A DNA stretch of 64,000 nt from Halomicroarcula saliterrae. Its GTDB lineage: Archaea; Halobacteriota; Halobacteria; Halobacteriales; Haloarculaceae. Below are positions 51,927-62,443 of this stretch, piece after piece. The notes under the pieces are model-generated. The model saw only the letters and a program-made list of their open reading frames with translations. It did no database searches and was not told the DNA's origin. Within the stretch, counting starts at the first letter, position 1. Each line of letters opens with the position of its first letter. The stretch is taken from positions 558,001-622,000 of the forward strand of contig NZ_JAMQON010000002.1 in NCBI RefSeq assembly GCF_031624395.1. Reading direction: 5' to 3'. The position numbers and the translations under genes were made by a program.

Positions 51927-52525
51927 CACCGCCCCTCCCCGAGCCTCTCGATGGCACGGACTGTCCGTCTGAGACGGCGTTCGCGCTCGCTCTCGGGGTC
52001 CAGCCACAGCCGGAGCCGCGCCGGCAGCGGCTGTGCGGTGTCGGGGTCGAACATCGCCGTCGCGACGGCGTCGCCGGTCCACGCACCGGACTCGATGGCT
52101 CGCTCGGCCGCTTCGCGGGAGCACTCGGCGTCTATCGCGTACGCGGTCACCGCCGTCGCCCGGAGCCGGTCGACCATCGCCGTCATCGCGTTCGGGTCCC
52201 CGGCGACCGCCTCGTCGAACATCGTATCGAGGGGCGCCCCGGTCAGCGGTGTCTCCGCTGTGGTCACCGACTCCGGCGGCGTCGACACGGCGTCGTCGAA
52301 CGCGGTCTGTCCCCGATCCGACTCCGTCATCTGCCACCCGACGAAGACGCCCAGAAGGCCGATGGCGGCGACGAGCCAGGTCGGCCGAATCTGTCCGCTG
52401 AGCCGCTGCAGCAGCGGCAACACGCCGGCGAAGGCGTCCGGAGCGACGGCGAGCGCCGCGGCGGCGGCGGTGCCCAGAACGCCGAGAAAGCCGAAGCCGA
52501 ACAGCTTGAGTTCGCGGAGGGTCAC
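51926..52525 (-). CDS. DUF7269-type membrane protein
   Basis: Protein of 199 residues with two membrane segments (about 8-30 and 48-66) and a helical cytoplasmic part. It is in the usual position for the haloarchaeal DUF7269 family, between the DUF4129 and DUF58 genes. No catalytic motif is visible. Starts 4 nt inside the preceding gene. Confidence 0.75.
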   Translation of the reverse strand: MTLRELKLFGFGFLGVLGTAAAAALAVAPDAFAGVLPLLQRLSGQIRPTWLVAAIGLLGVFVGWQMTESDRGQTAFDDAVSTPPESVTTAETPLTGAPLDTMFDEAVAGDPNAMTAMVDRLRATAVTAYAIDAECSREAAERAIESGAWTGDAVATAMFDPDTAQPLPARLRLWLDPESERERRLRRTVRAIERLGEGR

Positions 52526-54729
52526 GGCGCACCGCCCTCGTCGGCCGCGTCCGTGTCGCCGGCCGTCCGCTCGATCGTCCGGATAGCCCCCTCGACGGCC
52601 GAGACGTGGTCCTGTGGGTCGTACTGGCCGTACTCGACGGCCCGGTAGGCCTCCCGGAGCGTCCCGACGGCCTCCGGCGGGATGTCGTCTTCCTCGATAG
52701 CGTGGGCCGCGATTTCACCCGGGGTCGCGGTCCGCACGTCGCGAAGCGAGACGCAACCGAGGAACCGGCCCCACGCCGCGCGGACGGTCGCTCGGTCGTC
52801 GGCCGGGTCGGTGTCGGTTCGCGGGTCGGCCGCCGTCGCCGCCGAGTCGGCCGTCGCCCTCGCCGCGGCGAGGCGAGTCCGGACCCACCCACGCAGCGCC
52901 GCCCATAGCTCGGGCAGCGTCCGCCGGCGGGCGAGAGCGGCCCGGAGGGCAGCGACTGTCAGCTCGAACCGCGTTCGCAGTCGCCCGATGGCGGTGTCGA
53001 CGGCGGCCACGAGCCACAGCAGGGCGGTCACGAGCAGTTGCCCCGCCCGCCGGAACCACACCGAGAGGGTCCGCCCGGAGACGCCGCGGCGTCGCAACAG
53101 GTATCCGACCCCGCCCGCGAGCGCGAGGGCGGTCACGAGAACGGCCGCGAGGTTCCGCAGGAGGCCGTCGACGGCAGTCTCCCTGAGCTGCCCGTACTTC
53201 CTGACGGTCACGGTGACGCTGCCGGCCAGTGGCAGTCCCGCCGTCGCGGTACCGTTGGGACCGGTCTGAGCGACCGCGTCACCGCCCAGTGCGACCGTCG
53301 CGTTCGGGACCGCTTCGCCGCCCGCTGTGACGGTCACCGCGAGCCCAGTCCCCGGCAGCGCGAGCGGGAGCGACGGGCTGGTCTCGACCGCGAGGCCCGC
53401 GAGCGACACCGTTCGCTCCCCGCTGGCCGAACCGCGCACGACGCCGAGAGTGTAGTTCCCGGGGTCGGTCGGCAGGGTCACGCTGGCGCGACCGGCGTCG
53501 TCGGTCGTCGCGATCTGCTCGCCGCCGACGGTCACCGCCGCGTCGCGAACGGGCACGTCGTCGACTGTCGCGGTGAGCGTGACGGTGCCATCGGTCACGA
53601 GCGGGCCCGACAGCGCCAGTGTCACGTTGGTGTCCACTGTGAACGTCTCGTTCGACACCTGCCGGAGCCCGGGGCCGGCGACGGCGAAGAGCCGGTCGCC
53701 ACCGCGGGGCGGCGCGAGCGACGCCCGTGTCGAGGCGTCGATCGTGACGTTGAGCCGCGACTCGTAGGGCACCCGCCCAGTGACGGTCCCCGCGTCGTCC
53801 GTCGTCCCGATAGAGTCACCGTTGAACGAGACCCGCACCCCCGCCGCCGGCGTCCCGCCGTCGGTCACAGTCACCTCGACTACCGCCCCGGCGGTGGCGG
53901 ACCGGTTCAGCGAGACGGTGTAGTCGTCCGCCGCGTCGGCCGACTCGGTCTCGTTGCTGGTCTGATTGGCGTTCGACTGGTTGCCGACTGTCCGGTCGTC
54001 GGTCTGTTCGCTCGGCCCGTCGTCGCTCGGCTGTTCACCAGTCTGGTCACCGCTCGGCTGCTCGCCCGTCCGGTCACCGCTCGATGATTCACCCGTCCGG
54101 TCACCGCTCGGCTGCTCGCTCGGCCCGTCGTCGCTCAATGAGTCACCGCTCGATGGCTCACCCGTTTGGTCACCGCTCGGCTGCTCGCCCGTCCGGTCAC
54201 CGCTCGATGATTCACCCGTTTGGCCACCGCTCGGCTGCTCGCTCGGTCCGTCGTCGCTCAATGAGTCACCGCTCGATGGCTCACCCGTTTGGTCACCGCT
54301 CGATGGCTCACCCGTTTGGTCACCGCTCGATGGCTCACCCGTCCGGTCACCGCTCGGCTGTTCACCAGTCCGGTCACCGCTCGGCTGCTCACCCGTCCGG
54401 TCACCGCTCGGCTGTTCACCAGTCCGGTCACCCGTCGGCCGGTCGCCGGCCGTCCGCTCACCGGGCATCCGCTCGCTCGTCGGTCGCTCGCCTGATGGCT
54501 GCGCCGTCGTTACCTCGCTCGTCGACTGCCCGCCGGGGGCCCTGTCGCTGCCGGAGTCGGCCGGAAAGAGTCCCGTACCGTCCCCGCCCGGACCGCTCGG
54601 GCCCGCCAGTGTCAGACCCGGGAGCGCCGCCGCCGCGACGACGACGGCGAGAATGCAGACGACGGCGAGAAACGCCCTGAGATACTCGCGTTTCGTGGAC
54701 GTGTCGGCCAGAGAGTCAGTGTCGGGCAT
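52522..54729 (-). CDS. DUF4129 membrane protein with nonapeptide stalk and Ig-like domains
   Basis: Protein of 735 residues. A signal anchor (about 18-38) is followed by an extracellular stalk of about 13 nonapeptides with consensus (R/Q)TGE(Q/P)(P/S)SGD (about 102-236), a hinge, then three or four beta-sandwich repeats (DGGTPAAGVRVSFNGDSIGT and similar). Two C-terminal membrane helices (about 530-575) and a cytoplasmic DUF4129 domain (about 655-735, EYGQYDPQDHVSAVEGAIRTIE) end it. Many such proteins also have a transglutaminase domain; none is seen here. First gene of the operon. Confidence 0.85.
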   Translation of the reverse strand: MPDTDSLADTSTKREYLRAFLAVVCILAVVVAAAALPGLTLAGPSGPGGDGTGLFPADSGSDRAPGGQSTSEVTTAQPSGERPTSERMPGERTAGDRPTGDRTGEQPSGDRTGEQPSGDRTGEQPSGDRTGEPSSGDQTGEPSSGDQTGEPSSGDSLSDDGPSEQPSGGQTGESSSGDRTGEQPSGDQTGEPSSGDSLSDDGPSEQPSGDRTGESSSGDRTGEQPSGDQTGEQPSDDGPSEQTDDRTVGNQSNANQTSNETESADAADDYTVSLNRSATAGAVVEVTVTDGGTPAAGVRVSFNGDSIGTTDDAGTVTGRVPYESRLNVTIDASTRASLAPPRGGDRLFAVAGPGLRQVSNETFTVDTNVTLALSGPLVTDGTVTLTATVDDVPVRDAAVTVGGEQIATTDDAGRASVTLPTDPGNYTLGVVRGSASGERTVSLAGLAVETSPSLPLALPGTGLAVTVTAGGEAVPNATVALGGDAVAQTGPNGTATAGLPLAGSVTVTVRKYGQLRETAVDGLLRNLAAVLVTALALAGGVGYLLRRRGVSGRTLSVWFRRAGQLLVTALLWLVAAVDTAIGRLRTRFELTVAALRAALARRRTLPELWAALRGWVRTRLAAARATADSAATAADPRTDTDPADDRATVRAAWGRFLGCVSLRDVRTATPGEIAAHAIEEDDIPPEAVGTLREAYRAVEYGQYDPQDHVSAVEGAIRTIERTAGDTDAADEGGAP
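54020..54427. repeat. 27-bp minisatellite encoding the nonapeptide stalk
   Basis: About 13 in-frame 27-bp units, read on the minus strand as TGEQPSGD-type codons, with two longer SLSDDGPSEQP insertions that themselves repeat. Runs of identical 27-mers suggest recent expansion. Confidence 0.85.
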
Positions 54730-54747
54730 ACAGAGAACGACGGATAT

Positions 54748-54775
54748 ATTCAGAACCTGAATTATCTAGGATAAT
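54748..54775. promoter_or_regulatory. Two adjacent palindromes upstream of the DUF4129 operon
   Basis: ATTCAG-AAC-CTGAAT (54748-54762) and ATTATC-TAG-GATAAT (54761-54775) are each perfect 6-3-6 palindromes, sharing two bases. They lie 19-46 nt before the start codon, across the AT-rich core promoter. Paired operators for one dimer each is an inference. Confidence 0.5.
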
Positions 54776-54846
54776 AAATCTACTGTCACGTTCGGCCGGG
54801 GACCGCACCGCAAACCCCTTTCGACCGCCGGCTGTACCCGCAACCC

Positions 54847-55122
54847 ATGACTGACTCCGAGGAGACGGTGCGGTGCTGGCTGGTCGAACGGTCGAGTTTC
54901 GGGGACGAGCGGATGGTGACGCTCGTCTACGCCCCACCCGAGGGCGACCGCCACCTCACCAAACAGCTGTCGACGAATCTCCTGCTTCGCAAGCGCGTGA
55001 CGGCGGCCATGGACGTCGAACCCGAACGGCTGGTTCCGGTCGACGACACCGAGACCCGCGAGCGCTACGCCGCCGAGGCGGCCCGGATGGCCGACACGCA
55101 CGAGCCCGACGAAGAAGTCTGA
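54847..55122 (+). CDS. Small haloarchaeal protein of unknown function
   Basis: Protein of 91 residues starting MTDSEETVRCWLVERSSFGD. The segment MVTLVYAPPEGDRHLTKQLSTNLLLRKRVTAA is striking and likely conserved, but I cannot name the family. Soluble with one Cys. It is 79 nt upstream of the ABC transporter genes on the same strand and could share their operon. Confidence 0.72.
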   Translation: MTDSEETVRCWLVERSSFGDERMVTLVYAPPEGDRHLTKQLSTNLLLRKRVTAAMDVEPERLVPVDDTETRERYAAEAARMADTHEPDEEV

Positions 55123-55200
55123 CCGCGTCCTCCCCGAACTCCCGGTCGTGTCGCCTGACAATATGAAAGACTATACCCGAGGGTGGACCAACCGACGCAT

Positions 55201-56118
55201 ATGACCGCCATCGAACTGGACGGCCTCCGCAAGGAGTACGCTGACGTCGTCGCGCTGGACGGCGTCGACCTCACCGTCGAGGAGGGTGAGGTGTTCGGCT
55301 TTCTGGGTCCCAACGGGGCCGGGAAGTCGACGACCATCAACGTGCTGCTCGATTTCGTCCGCCCGACGGCCGGGTCAGCGAAGGTACTGGGTCACGACGT
55401 TCGCGAGGAGTCGGAAGCCATCCGCGAGCGCATCGGCGTCCTCCCGGAGGGGTACGACGTGTACGAGCGCCTCACCGGCCGCGAACACATGGAGTTCGTC
55501 ATCGAGTCGAAAGACGCGGACGACGACCCCGAGGAACTCCTGGAGCGGGTCGGTGTCGCCGACGCCATCGACCGCCGGGCCGGCGGCTACTCCAAGGGGA
55601 TGAAACAGCGGCTCGTGCTGGCGATGGCGCTGGTCGACGAGCCCGACCTCCTCATCCTCGACGAGCCGACCACGGGTCTGGACCCCAACGGCGCCCGCCA
55701 GATGCGGGACCTCATCCGCGAGGAGAGCGAGCGCGGCGCGACCGTCTTCTTCTCCTCGCACATCCTCAGCCAGGTCGACGCCGTCTGTGACACCGTCGGC
55801 ATCCTCCAGAACGGACAGCTCATCGCGAAAGACACCGTCGAGGGCCTTCGCGACGCCCAGGGCGACATGACGCTCGTCGTCACCGTCGCAAACACCGACG
55901 GCATCGAGGACGCGCTCGACGAGGTGCGCAAGCTCTCTTCCGTCTCGGGCGCACAGCTCGACACCGACCGGGTGACCGTCAGCTGTGAGAGCGGCGCGAA
56001 GATGTCCGTGCTCAACACCTTCGAGGACAACGGCGTCGCCGTCGAGGACTTCGACACGCAGGAGGCGTCGCTGGAGGACCTCTTCTCCAGCTACACCGAA
56101 CAGGAGGTCGAAGCATGA
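55201..56118 (+). CDS. ABC transporter ATP-binding protein
   Basis: ATPase of 305 residues. Walker A GPNGAGKSTT (36-45), signature YSKGMKQRLVLAMAL, Walker B LLILDEPTTGLDP and the switch His in FFSSHIL are all in order. The C-terminal extension (about 215-305, ACT-like) is as in the CcmA/NosF and multidrug exporter subfamily. Start at ATG 55201. Its stop overlaps the permease start by 4 nt. Confidence 0.95.
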   Translation: MTAIELDGLRKEYADVVALDGVDLTVEEGEVFGFLGPNGAGKSTTINVLLDFVRPTAGSAKVLGHDVREESEAIRERIGVLPEGYDVYERLTGREHMEFVIESKDADDDPEELLERVGVADAIDRRAGGYSKGMKQRLVLAMALVDEPDLLILDEPTTGLDPNGARQMRDLIREESERGATVFFSSHILSQVDAVCDTVGILQNGQLIAKDTVEGLRDAQGDMTLVVTVANTDGIEDALDEVRKLSSVSGAQLDTDRVTVSCESGAKMSVLNTFEDNGVAVEDFDTQEASLEDLFSSYTEQEVEA

Positions 56119-57161
56119 GCACCGAGGCCGGCGCGCTGGCCAACTTCGACCGCGCGATGCGACGGACCTTCAGCTGGTACACCGTCTCGAAAAAGGAGTT
56201 CAAAGACGCCATCCGCTCGAAGGGGCTGTGGCTGCTCGGCGTCATCTTCACCCTGCTGTTCGTCAGCCCCGTCGCCGGGGCGCTGTATCTGGACTTCGGG
56301 GCCGGCACCAGCCAGCAGGCCCAGGCCATCCAGCAACAGGGGATGCAGTTCCTGCTGTCGAGCCTCTACACCAACACAGTGACCATTCTGGTTCCGATAA
56401 TCGCCATCTTCGTCGGCTACGCGGCCATCTCCAAGGAGCGGACCTCCGGGTCGATGAAGATTCTGCTGTCGCTGCCCCACAGCCGCCGTGACGTGCTCGT
56501 CGGCAAGGTCATCGGCCGCTGTGCAGTGCTCGGCGTCCCGCTCGTCGTCTCGCTCGCCGTCACCGCCGCCTTCCTGATGGCGTCGGAGCTCGCCTTCAAG
56601 CCGGAGCTGTTCGCGCTGTTCTCGCTGTTCTCGGTCCTGTACGCCCTCGTCTTCGTCGCGATTACCGTCTCCATCTCGGGGGCGTTCAAGAAGACCCTCT
56701 GGTCCGGGGCCGCGAGCTTCATGGTCTACTTCTACTCCACGTTCCTCTGGAACGCGACCGTCAACAGCTTCGGCCAGCTGCTCCAGCAGCGACTGGGCGT
56801 CACCGGGGCCATCCGCTGGCATCTCGTCTTGCTCCTGAAACTCGCCAACCCGAACCAGGCCTACAAGACGCTCACGACCTCGATGCTGAACACCGGTGAC
56901 ACGCCCGTGCTACGGGCCCGCCTCTCCATGTTCGGCGGGAACGCGGACACACAGACCATCTGCACCGAGGTCCTCAACGGCACCTGGACGAGCCGCGCAG
57001 TGCAGTTCGGCGGCCAGACGGTCCAGGTCCCGACGTGTAACGGCGGCGGGACGCCAGTGCCGTTCTTCTACTCCGACCCCGTCGTGGCCGTGTTCATGGT
57101 CGCGTGGATCGGCATCGCCGCGACGGTCAGCTACTACACGTTCAGCCTGGCCGACCTGTAG
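56115..57161 (+). CDS. ABC-2 type permease
   Basis: Membrane protein of 348 residues with about six segments. N-terminal KKEFKDAIRSKGLW is the amphipathic helix typical of ABC-2 permeases, and ISKERTSGSMKILLSLPHSRRDVLVGKVIG is their coupling helix region. A long extracellular loop (about 275-325) contains two or three cysteines that may pair. Substrate is unknown; such pairs export drugs, lipids or copper-site components. Confidence 0.92.
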   Translation: MSTEAGALANFDRAMRRTFSWYTVSKKEFKDAIRSKGLWLLGVIFTLLFVSPVAGALYLDFGAGTSQQAQAIQQQGMQFLLSSLYTNTVTILVPIIAIFVGYAAISKERTSGSMKILLSLPHSRRDVLVGKVIGRCAVLGVPLVVSLAVTAAFLMASELAFKPELFALFSLFSVLYALVFVAITVSISGAFKKTLWSGAASFMVYFYSTFLWNATVNSFGQLLQQRLGVTGAIRWHLVLLLKLANPNQAYKTLTTSMLNTGDTPVLRARLSMFGGNADTQTICTEVLNGTWTSRAVQFGGQTVQVPTCNGGGTPVPFFYSDPVVAVFMVAWIGIAATVSYYTFSLADL

Positions 57162-57178
57162 GTCGGCCGCGACCCGTT

Positions 57179-59380
<2,202 letters not shown>

Positions 59381-59404
59381 TCAATCACAAGACACTTATC
59401 CGAC

Positions 59405-60052
59405 ATGGGAGTCCCCGCACCCATGCAGTTCGCCCGCGGAAGCCTCCGATACGCCGCGGTTCCCGCCCTCCTGGCCGCACCGGCGGTGCTCCTGACGCCA
59501 CTCGCCAGCGCTGCCTGTCTGCTGGCTGGCGCAGGGGTACTGTTCTTCCACCGCGACCCGGAGCGGTCGACGCCGCCGACGGGCGTGGTCTCACCGGCCG
59601 ACGGACACGTCGCTGTCGTTCGCGAAGAGGACGACCGAGTACGGTTGGGCATCTACATGCGGGGCCGCGACGTCCACGTCAACCGCGCACCGATGGCCGG
59701 CGTCGTCGAGTCCGTCGACCACGTTCCCGGCGCGAACAAACTCGCCTTCCGCAAGGAGTCGGAACGCAACGAGCGCCTGCGGTTCACGTTCGAGGACTAC
59801 GACGCGGAGATGATAGCCGGCGCGTTCGCCCGCCGGACCCGGTCGTACGTCGAGCCGGGCGAGTTCGTCGAACGCGGGCAACGCATCGGCCACATCTCCT
59901 TCTCCAGTCGCTTCGACGTCGTCCTGCCGCCGGAATACGATATCGGGGATCTCACCGTCGCCGAGGGGAACCGCGTGCTGGCCGGCGAAACGGTCGTCGC
60001 ACGGCCGAGCGAGGCCGTGACCGTCGATGACTCGGCGGTCGCCGAAAAGTAG
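59405..60052 (+). CDS. Archaetidylserine decarboxylase-family protein
   Basis: Phosphatidylserine decarboxylase family, pyruvoyl-type, of 215 residues from ATG 59405 (ATG 59423 is also possible). One or two membrane-associated segments (about 15-47) are followed by FFHRDPER, DVHVNRAPMAG (about 89-99) and GHISFSSRFDVVLPP (about 162-176), which holds the self-cleavage serine. In most relatives the residue before that serine is Gly (GS); here it is Ser (SS). Haloarchaeal members take part in archaetidylethanolamine synthesis and archaeosortase-dependent surface protein anchoring. Confidence 0.85.
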   Translation: MGVPAPMQFARGSLRYAAVPALLAAPAVLLTPLASAACLLAGAGVLFFHRDPERSTPPTGVVSPADGHVAVVREEDDRVRLGIYMRGRDVHVNRAPMAGVVESVDHVPGANKLAFRKESERNERLRFTFEDYDAEMIAGAFARRTRSYVEPGEFVERGQRIGHISFSSRFDVVLPPEYDIGDLTVAEGNRVLAGETVVARPSEAVTVDDSAVAEK

Positions 60053-60057
60053 TCGGG

Positions 60058-61176
60058 TTACAGCCCAGCGACGTCTTCGATGGCGTCGGTGAGCGCCTCG
60101 ATGGACTCGACGGTGTGTTCGCCCATGTGACCGATGCGGAACGACTCCTCGCTCAGGTCGCCGTAGCCGCTGGAAAACACCATGTCGTACTCCTCGGAGA
60201 CGGCCTCGACCGTCGCGGCCACGTCGATGTCCTGCGTGTTCTCGACGCAGGTCACCGTCTGGGACTCGTACCCCTCCTCGGCGAACAGGCCGAAGTGCTC
60301 TCTGGCCCACTCGTGGGTGTACTCCTTCATGTCCTGGTGGCGCTGGTCGCGGGCCTCGTGGCCCTCTTCGAGCATGTGTTTCATCTGCTTGCGGTAGGCC
60401 AGCATGATGGGGATAGCAGGAGTAGAATGGGTCTGGCCCTTCCGGTCGTAGTAGTCCAGACAGCGCTGGAAACCGCCGTACCACGAGGCGGAGTCTTTCT
60501 CCAGTTCGCGCTCGTAGGCGGCGTCGCTGACGGTACACACCGCGAGGCCGGGCGGCATCGCGAAGGCCTTCTGGGTCGAGGTGAAGATGGCGTCGATGTT
60601 GTGGGCCTCGATGTCGATGTAGTCGCCGCCCAGACAGGAGATGGCGTCGACGACGAAGTACGTGTCCGGGTAGTCGCCGAGCAGGTCACCGATCTCCTCG
60701 ACGGGGTTGCGCACGCCCGTGGAGGTCTCGTTCATCACGACGCCGACAGCGTCGTACCCCTCGTCGCTCGACTCCAGCGCGTCACGGATGTCCTCGGGCT
60801 TGACCGCCGTGCCCCAGTCGTACTCGACGCGGTCGACCGATTTGCCGAGTCGCTCCGCGACGTTGGCCTGACGTTCGCTGAAGCTCCCGGAGGTCCCAAC
60901 CAGCATGTTGTCCTCGACGAGGTTCAGGGTCGTCGCCTCCCAGAACTCGGTGCCGGAGGCCGACAGGACGATGACGTTGTCGTCGGTGTCGAGGAACTCC
61001 TTCGTGTCCTCGACGATGGTCGTATAGAGGTCGGTCATCCGGTCCATCCGGTGGCCGAACATCGGCTGGGCCATCTCCTGAACGACGTCGTCACGAACTT
61101 CGGTCGGGCCGGGGAGATACAGCGTCTTCTCGGGATAATCGCCTGTGTATTCCTGTTTCTTGGTCACGTGAGCCAC
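60058..61176 (-). CDS. Class V aminotransferase, serine-pyruvate/alanine-glyoxylate type
   Basis: PLP enzyme of 372 residues. LYLPGPTEVRDDVVQEMAQPMFGHR begins it, NVIVLSASGTEFWEA and VMNETSTGVRNPVEEIG follow, the FVVDAISCLGG motif binds PLP, and the lysine is in TSTQKAFAMPPG. This subfamily includes alanine-glyoxylate and serine-pyruvate transaminases and phosphoserine-like enzymes. Exact substrate unclear. Convergent with the decarboxylase gene. Confidence 0.9.
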   Translation of the reverse strand: MAHVTKKQEYTGDYPEKTLYLPGPTEVRDDVVQEMAQPMFGHRMDRMTDLYTTIVEDTKEFLDTDDNVIVLSASGTEFWEATTLNLVEDNMLVGTSGSFSERQANVAERLGKSVDRVEYDWGTAVKPEDIRDALESSDEGYDAVGVVMNETSTGVRNPVEEIGDLLGDYPDTYFVVDAISCLGGDYIDIEAHNIDAIFTSTQKAFAMPPGLAVCTVSDAAYERELEKDSASWYGGFQRCLDYYDRKGQTHSTPAIPIMLAYRKQMKHMLEEGHEARDQRHQDMKEYTHEWAREHFGLFAEEGYESQTVTCVENTQDIDVAATVEAVSEEYDMVFSSGYGDLSEESFRIGHMGEHTVESIEALTDAIEDVAGL

Positions 61177-61234
61177 CTAGTACCGGCACTTTCGCGTGCG
61201 GTGGCATGGTAGTTTTGATACGGTGGCGCCCGCG

Positions 61235-61714
61235 TCAGCCGACGGCCCGGGCGACCGACGAGACCACGATAGCGTACGCGAGCGGTCCCAAGAGCGAGCC
61301 CAGCGAGAGCTGACCGGTACCCGGGAGGACCAGCGCGAGCGACCAGAGCGCCAGCGGCGCCACGGCGAGTGCGGAGCCACCACGGGAGAACGCCTCGCCC
61401 AGCGAGGGTTGTCTGGCGGCAAAGAGGCCGGCGGCGAGGGCGGCGACGGCGGCCAGAACCAGCGTGTTCGGCGGGGCGACGAAGGGCAGTGTCACCAGAC
61501 CGAAGACGGCCACGAGGAAGCCGACCGTCGTGGCGTCGCTGCTCCCGTCGTCGACCGACTCATCGTAGTCCGCCTGCTGGTCGGCACGGTCCTGAACGGG
61601 GCGCCCGCTGTCCGCGTCGATAGCGCTCGGAAAGTCCACACCGCAGTGCATACACCACGTCGCCGTCGAGCTGACCTTCCCGGCACACTCCGGGCAGCGG
61701 GGGTCAGAAACCAT
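61235..61714 (-). CDS. Zinc-ribbon membrane protein (DUF7575-like)
   Basis: Protein of 159 residues. N-terminal zinc ribbon CPEC at 7-10 and CMHC at 21-24, an acidic linker, then three or four membrane segments (about 62-158). The zinc-ribbon-plus-membrane layout is frequent in haloarchaea and has no assigned function. ATG 61714. Confidence 0.8.
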   Translation of the reverse strand: MVSDPRCPECAGKVSSTATWCMHCGVDFPSAIDADSGRPVQDRADQQADYDESVDDGSSDATTVGFLVAVFGLVTLPFVAPPNTLVLAAVAALAAGLFAARQPSLGEAFSRGGSALAVAPLALWSLALVLPGTGQLSLGSLLGPLAYAIVVSSVARAVG

Positions 61715-61792
61715 ACCGCATATCGGTACGGTGCCGTGTTAGCCGTTGGGGTCGGGGCTAGATTCATACCTGAAGACCGGACAAGGTACGCT

Positions 61793-62410
61793 ATGGACTG
61801 GGTCGCGCAGGCCGAACAGCTCCTGTACGACGGCGAGTCGATACGAGAGACGGTCCCGGTCGGAGCCAGCGGCGTCGTCGTGACGAGCCACCGCCTGCTG
61901 GCCTTTACCCCCGACCGAGAGGGTGCGAACTTCCGCCAGGTCGACCGGCCAAACGTCGAGGGAGCGACGTACCGGACCAGCGGCGAGTTCCGGTTCCTTC
62001 AGCAGGCGGTGAAGGCGCTCGTCGTGGGCGCGGTGCTGGTCGTCGCCGGAACGACCGTCAGTCTCGACGGGATGGTCTCCGGTATCTCGCTGGACAGCGG
62101 GGGCGCGGCGGGCGCCGTCGGTATCGGCGGTATGCTGGGACTGCTCCAGTCGATGCTGTCCCTGCTGGCGCAACTGGACGACCTGCTGCGGTTGTTCGGC
62201 GGACTCGCGCTGGCGTTCGGGGTGGTCGTGCTGGCGGTGTACGTCTGGAGCCGCGAGCGACTGCTCGTCATCGCCGTCGCCGGCGGCGACGACATCGAAC
62301 TGACCGCGCCCGACGACGAGGGCGCCGTCGAGCAGTTGCGGGCCGCGGTGGTCCCGGGCGACGAGGGAGCGGCGCCGCCGTCGCCCCCTGCCGACGACCC
62401 GCTGGCGTGA
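61793..62410 (+). CDS. PH-domain-like membrane protein
   Basis: Protein of 205 residues. Residues about 1-60 resemble a bacterial/archaeal PH-like fold (ETVPVGASGVVVTSHRLLAFTP). Two hydrophobic segments and a Gly-rich region (about 72-150) follow, and the C-terminus is Pro/Asp-rich. No catalytic motif is visible. ATG 61793 is preceded by AGATTCATACC. Function unknown. Confidence 0.75.
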   Translation: MDWVAQAEQLLYDGESIRETVPVGASGVVVTSHRLLAFTPDREGANFRQVDRPNVEGATYRTSGEFRFLQQAVKALVVGAVLVVAGTTVSLDGMVSGISLDSGGAAGAVGIGGMLGLLQSMLSLLAQLDDLLRLFGGLALAFGVVVLAVYVWSRERLLVIAVAGGDDIELTAPDDEGAVEQLRAAVVPGDEGAAPPSPPADDPLA

Positions 62411-62443
62411 CGTTCAACACCGCCGAGCGCCTACCGGCCCCTG

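Noticed and set aside
50571-52892. One long minus-strand frame covering DUF58, DUF7269 and part of DUF4129
   Set aside because: Only the part from 51926 downward is a gene (DUF58). The upstream part is Arg-rich and overlaps the true DUF7269 and DUF4129 frames.
54020-54427. CRISPR array
   Set aside because: The repeats are contiguous 27-mers without unique spacers, and they are in frame inside a coding region.
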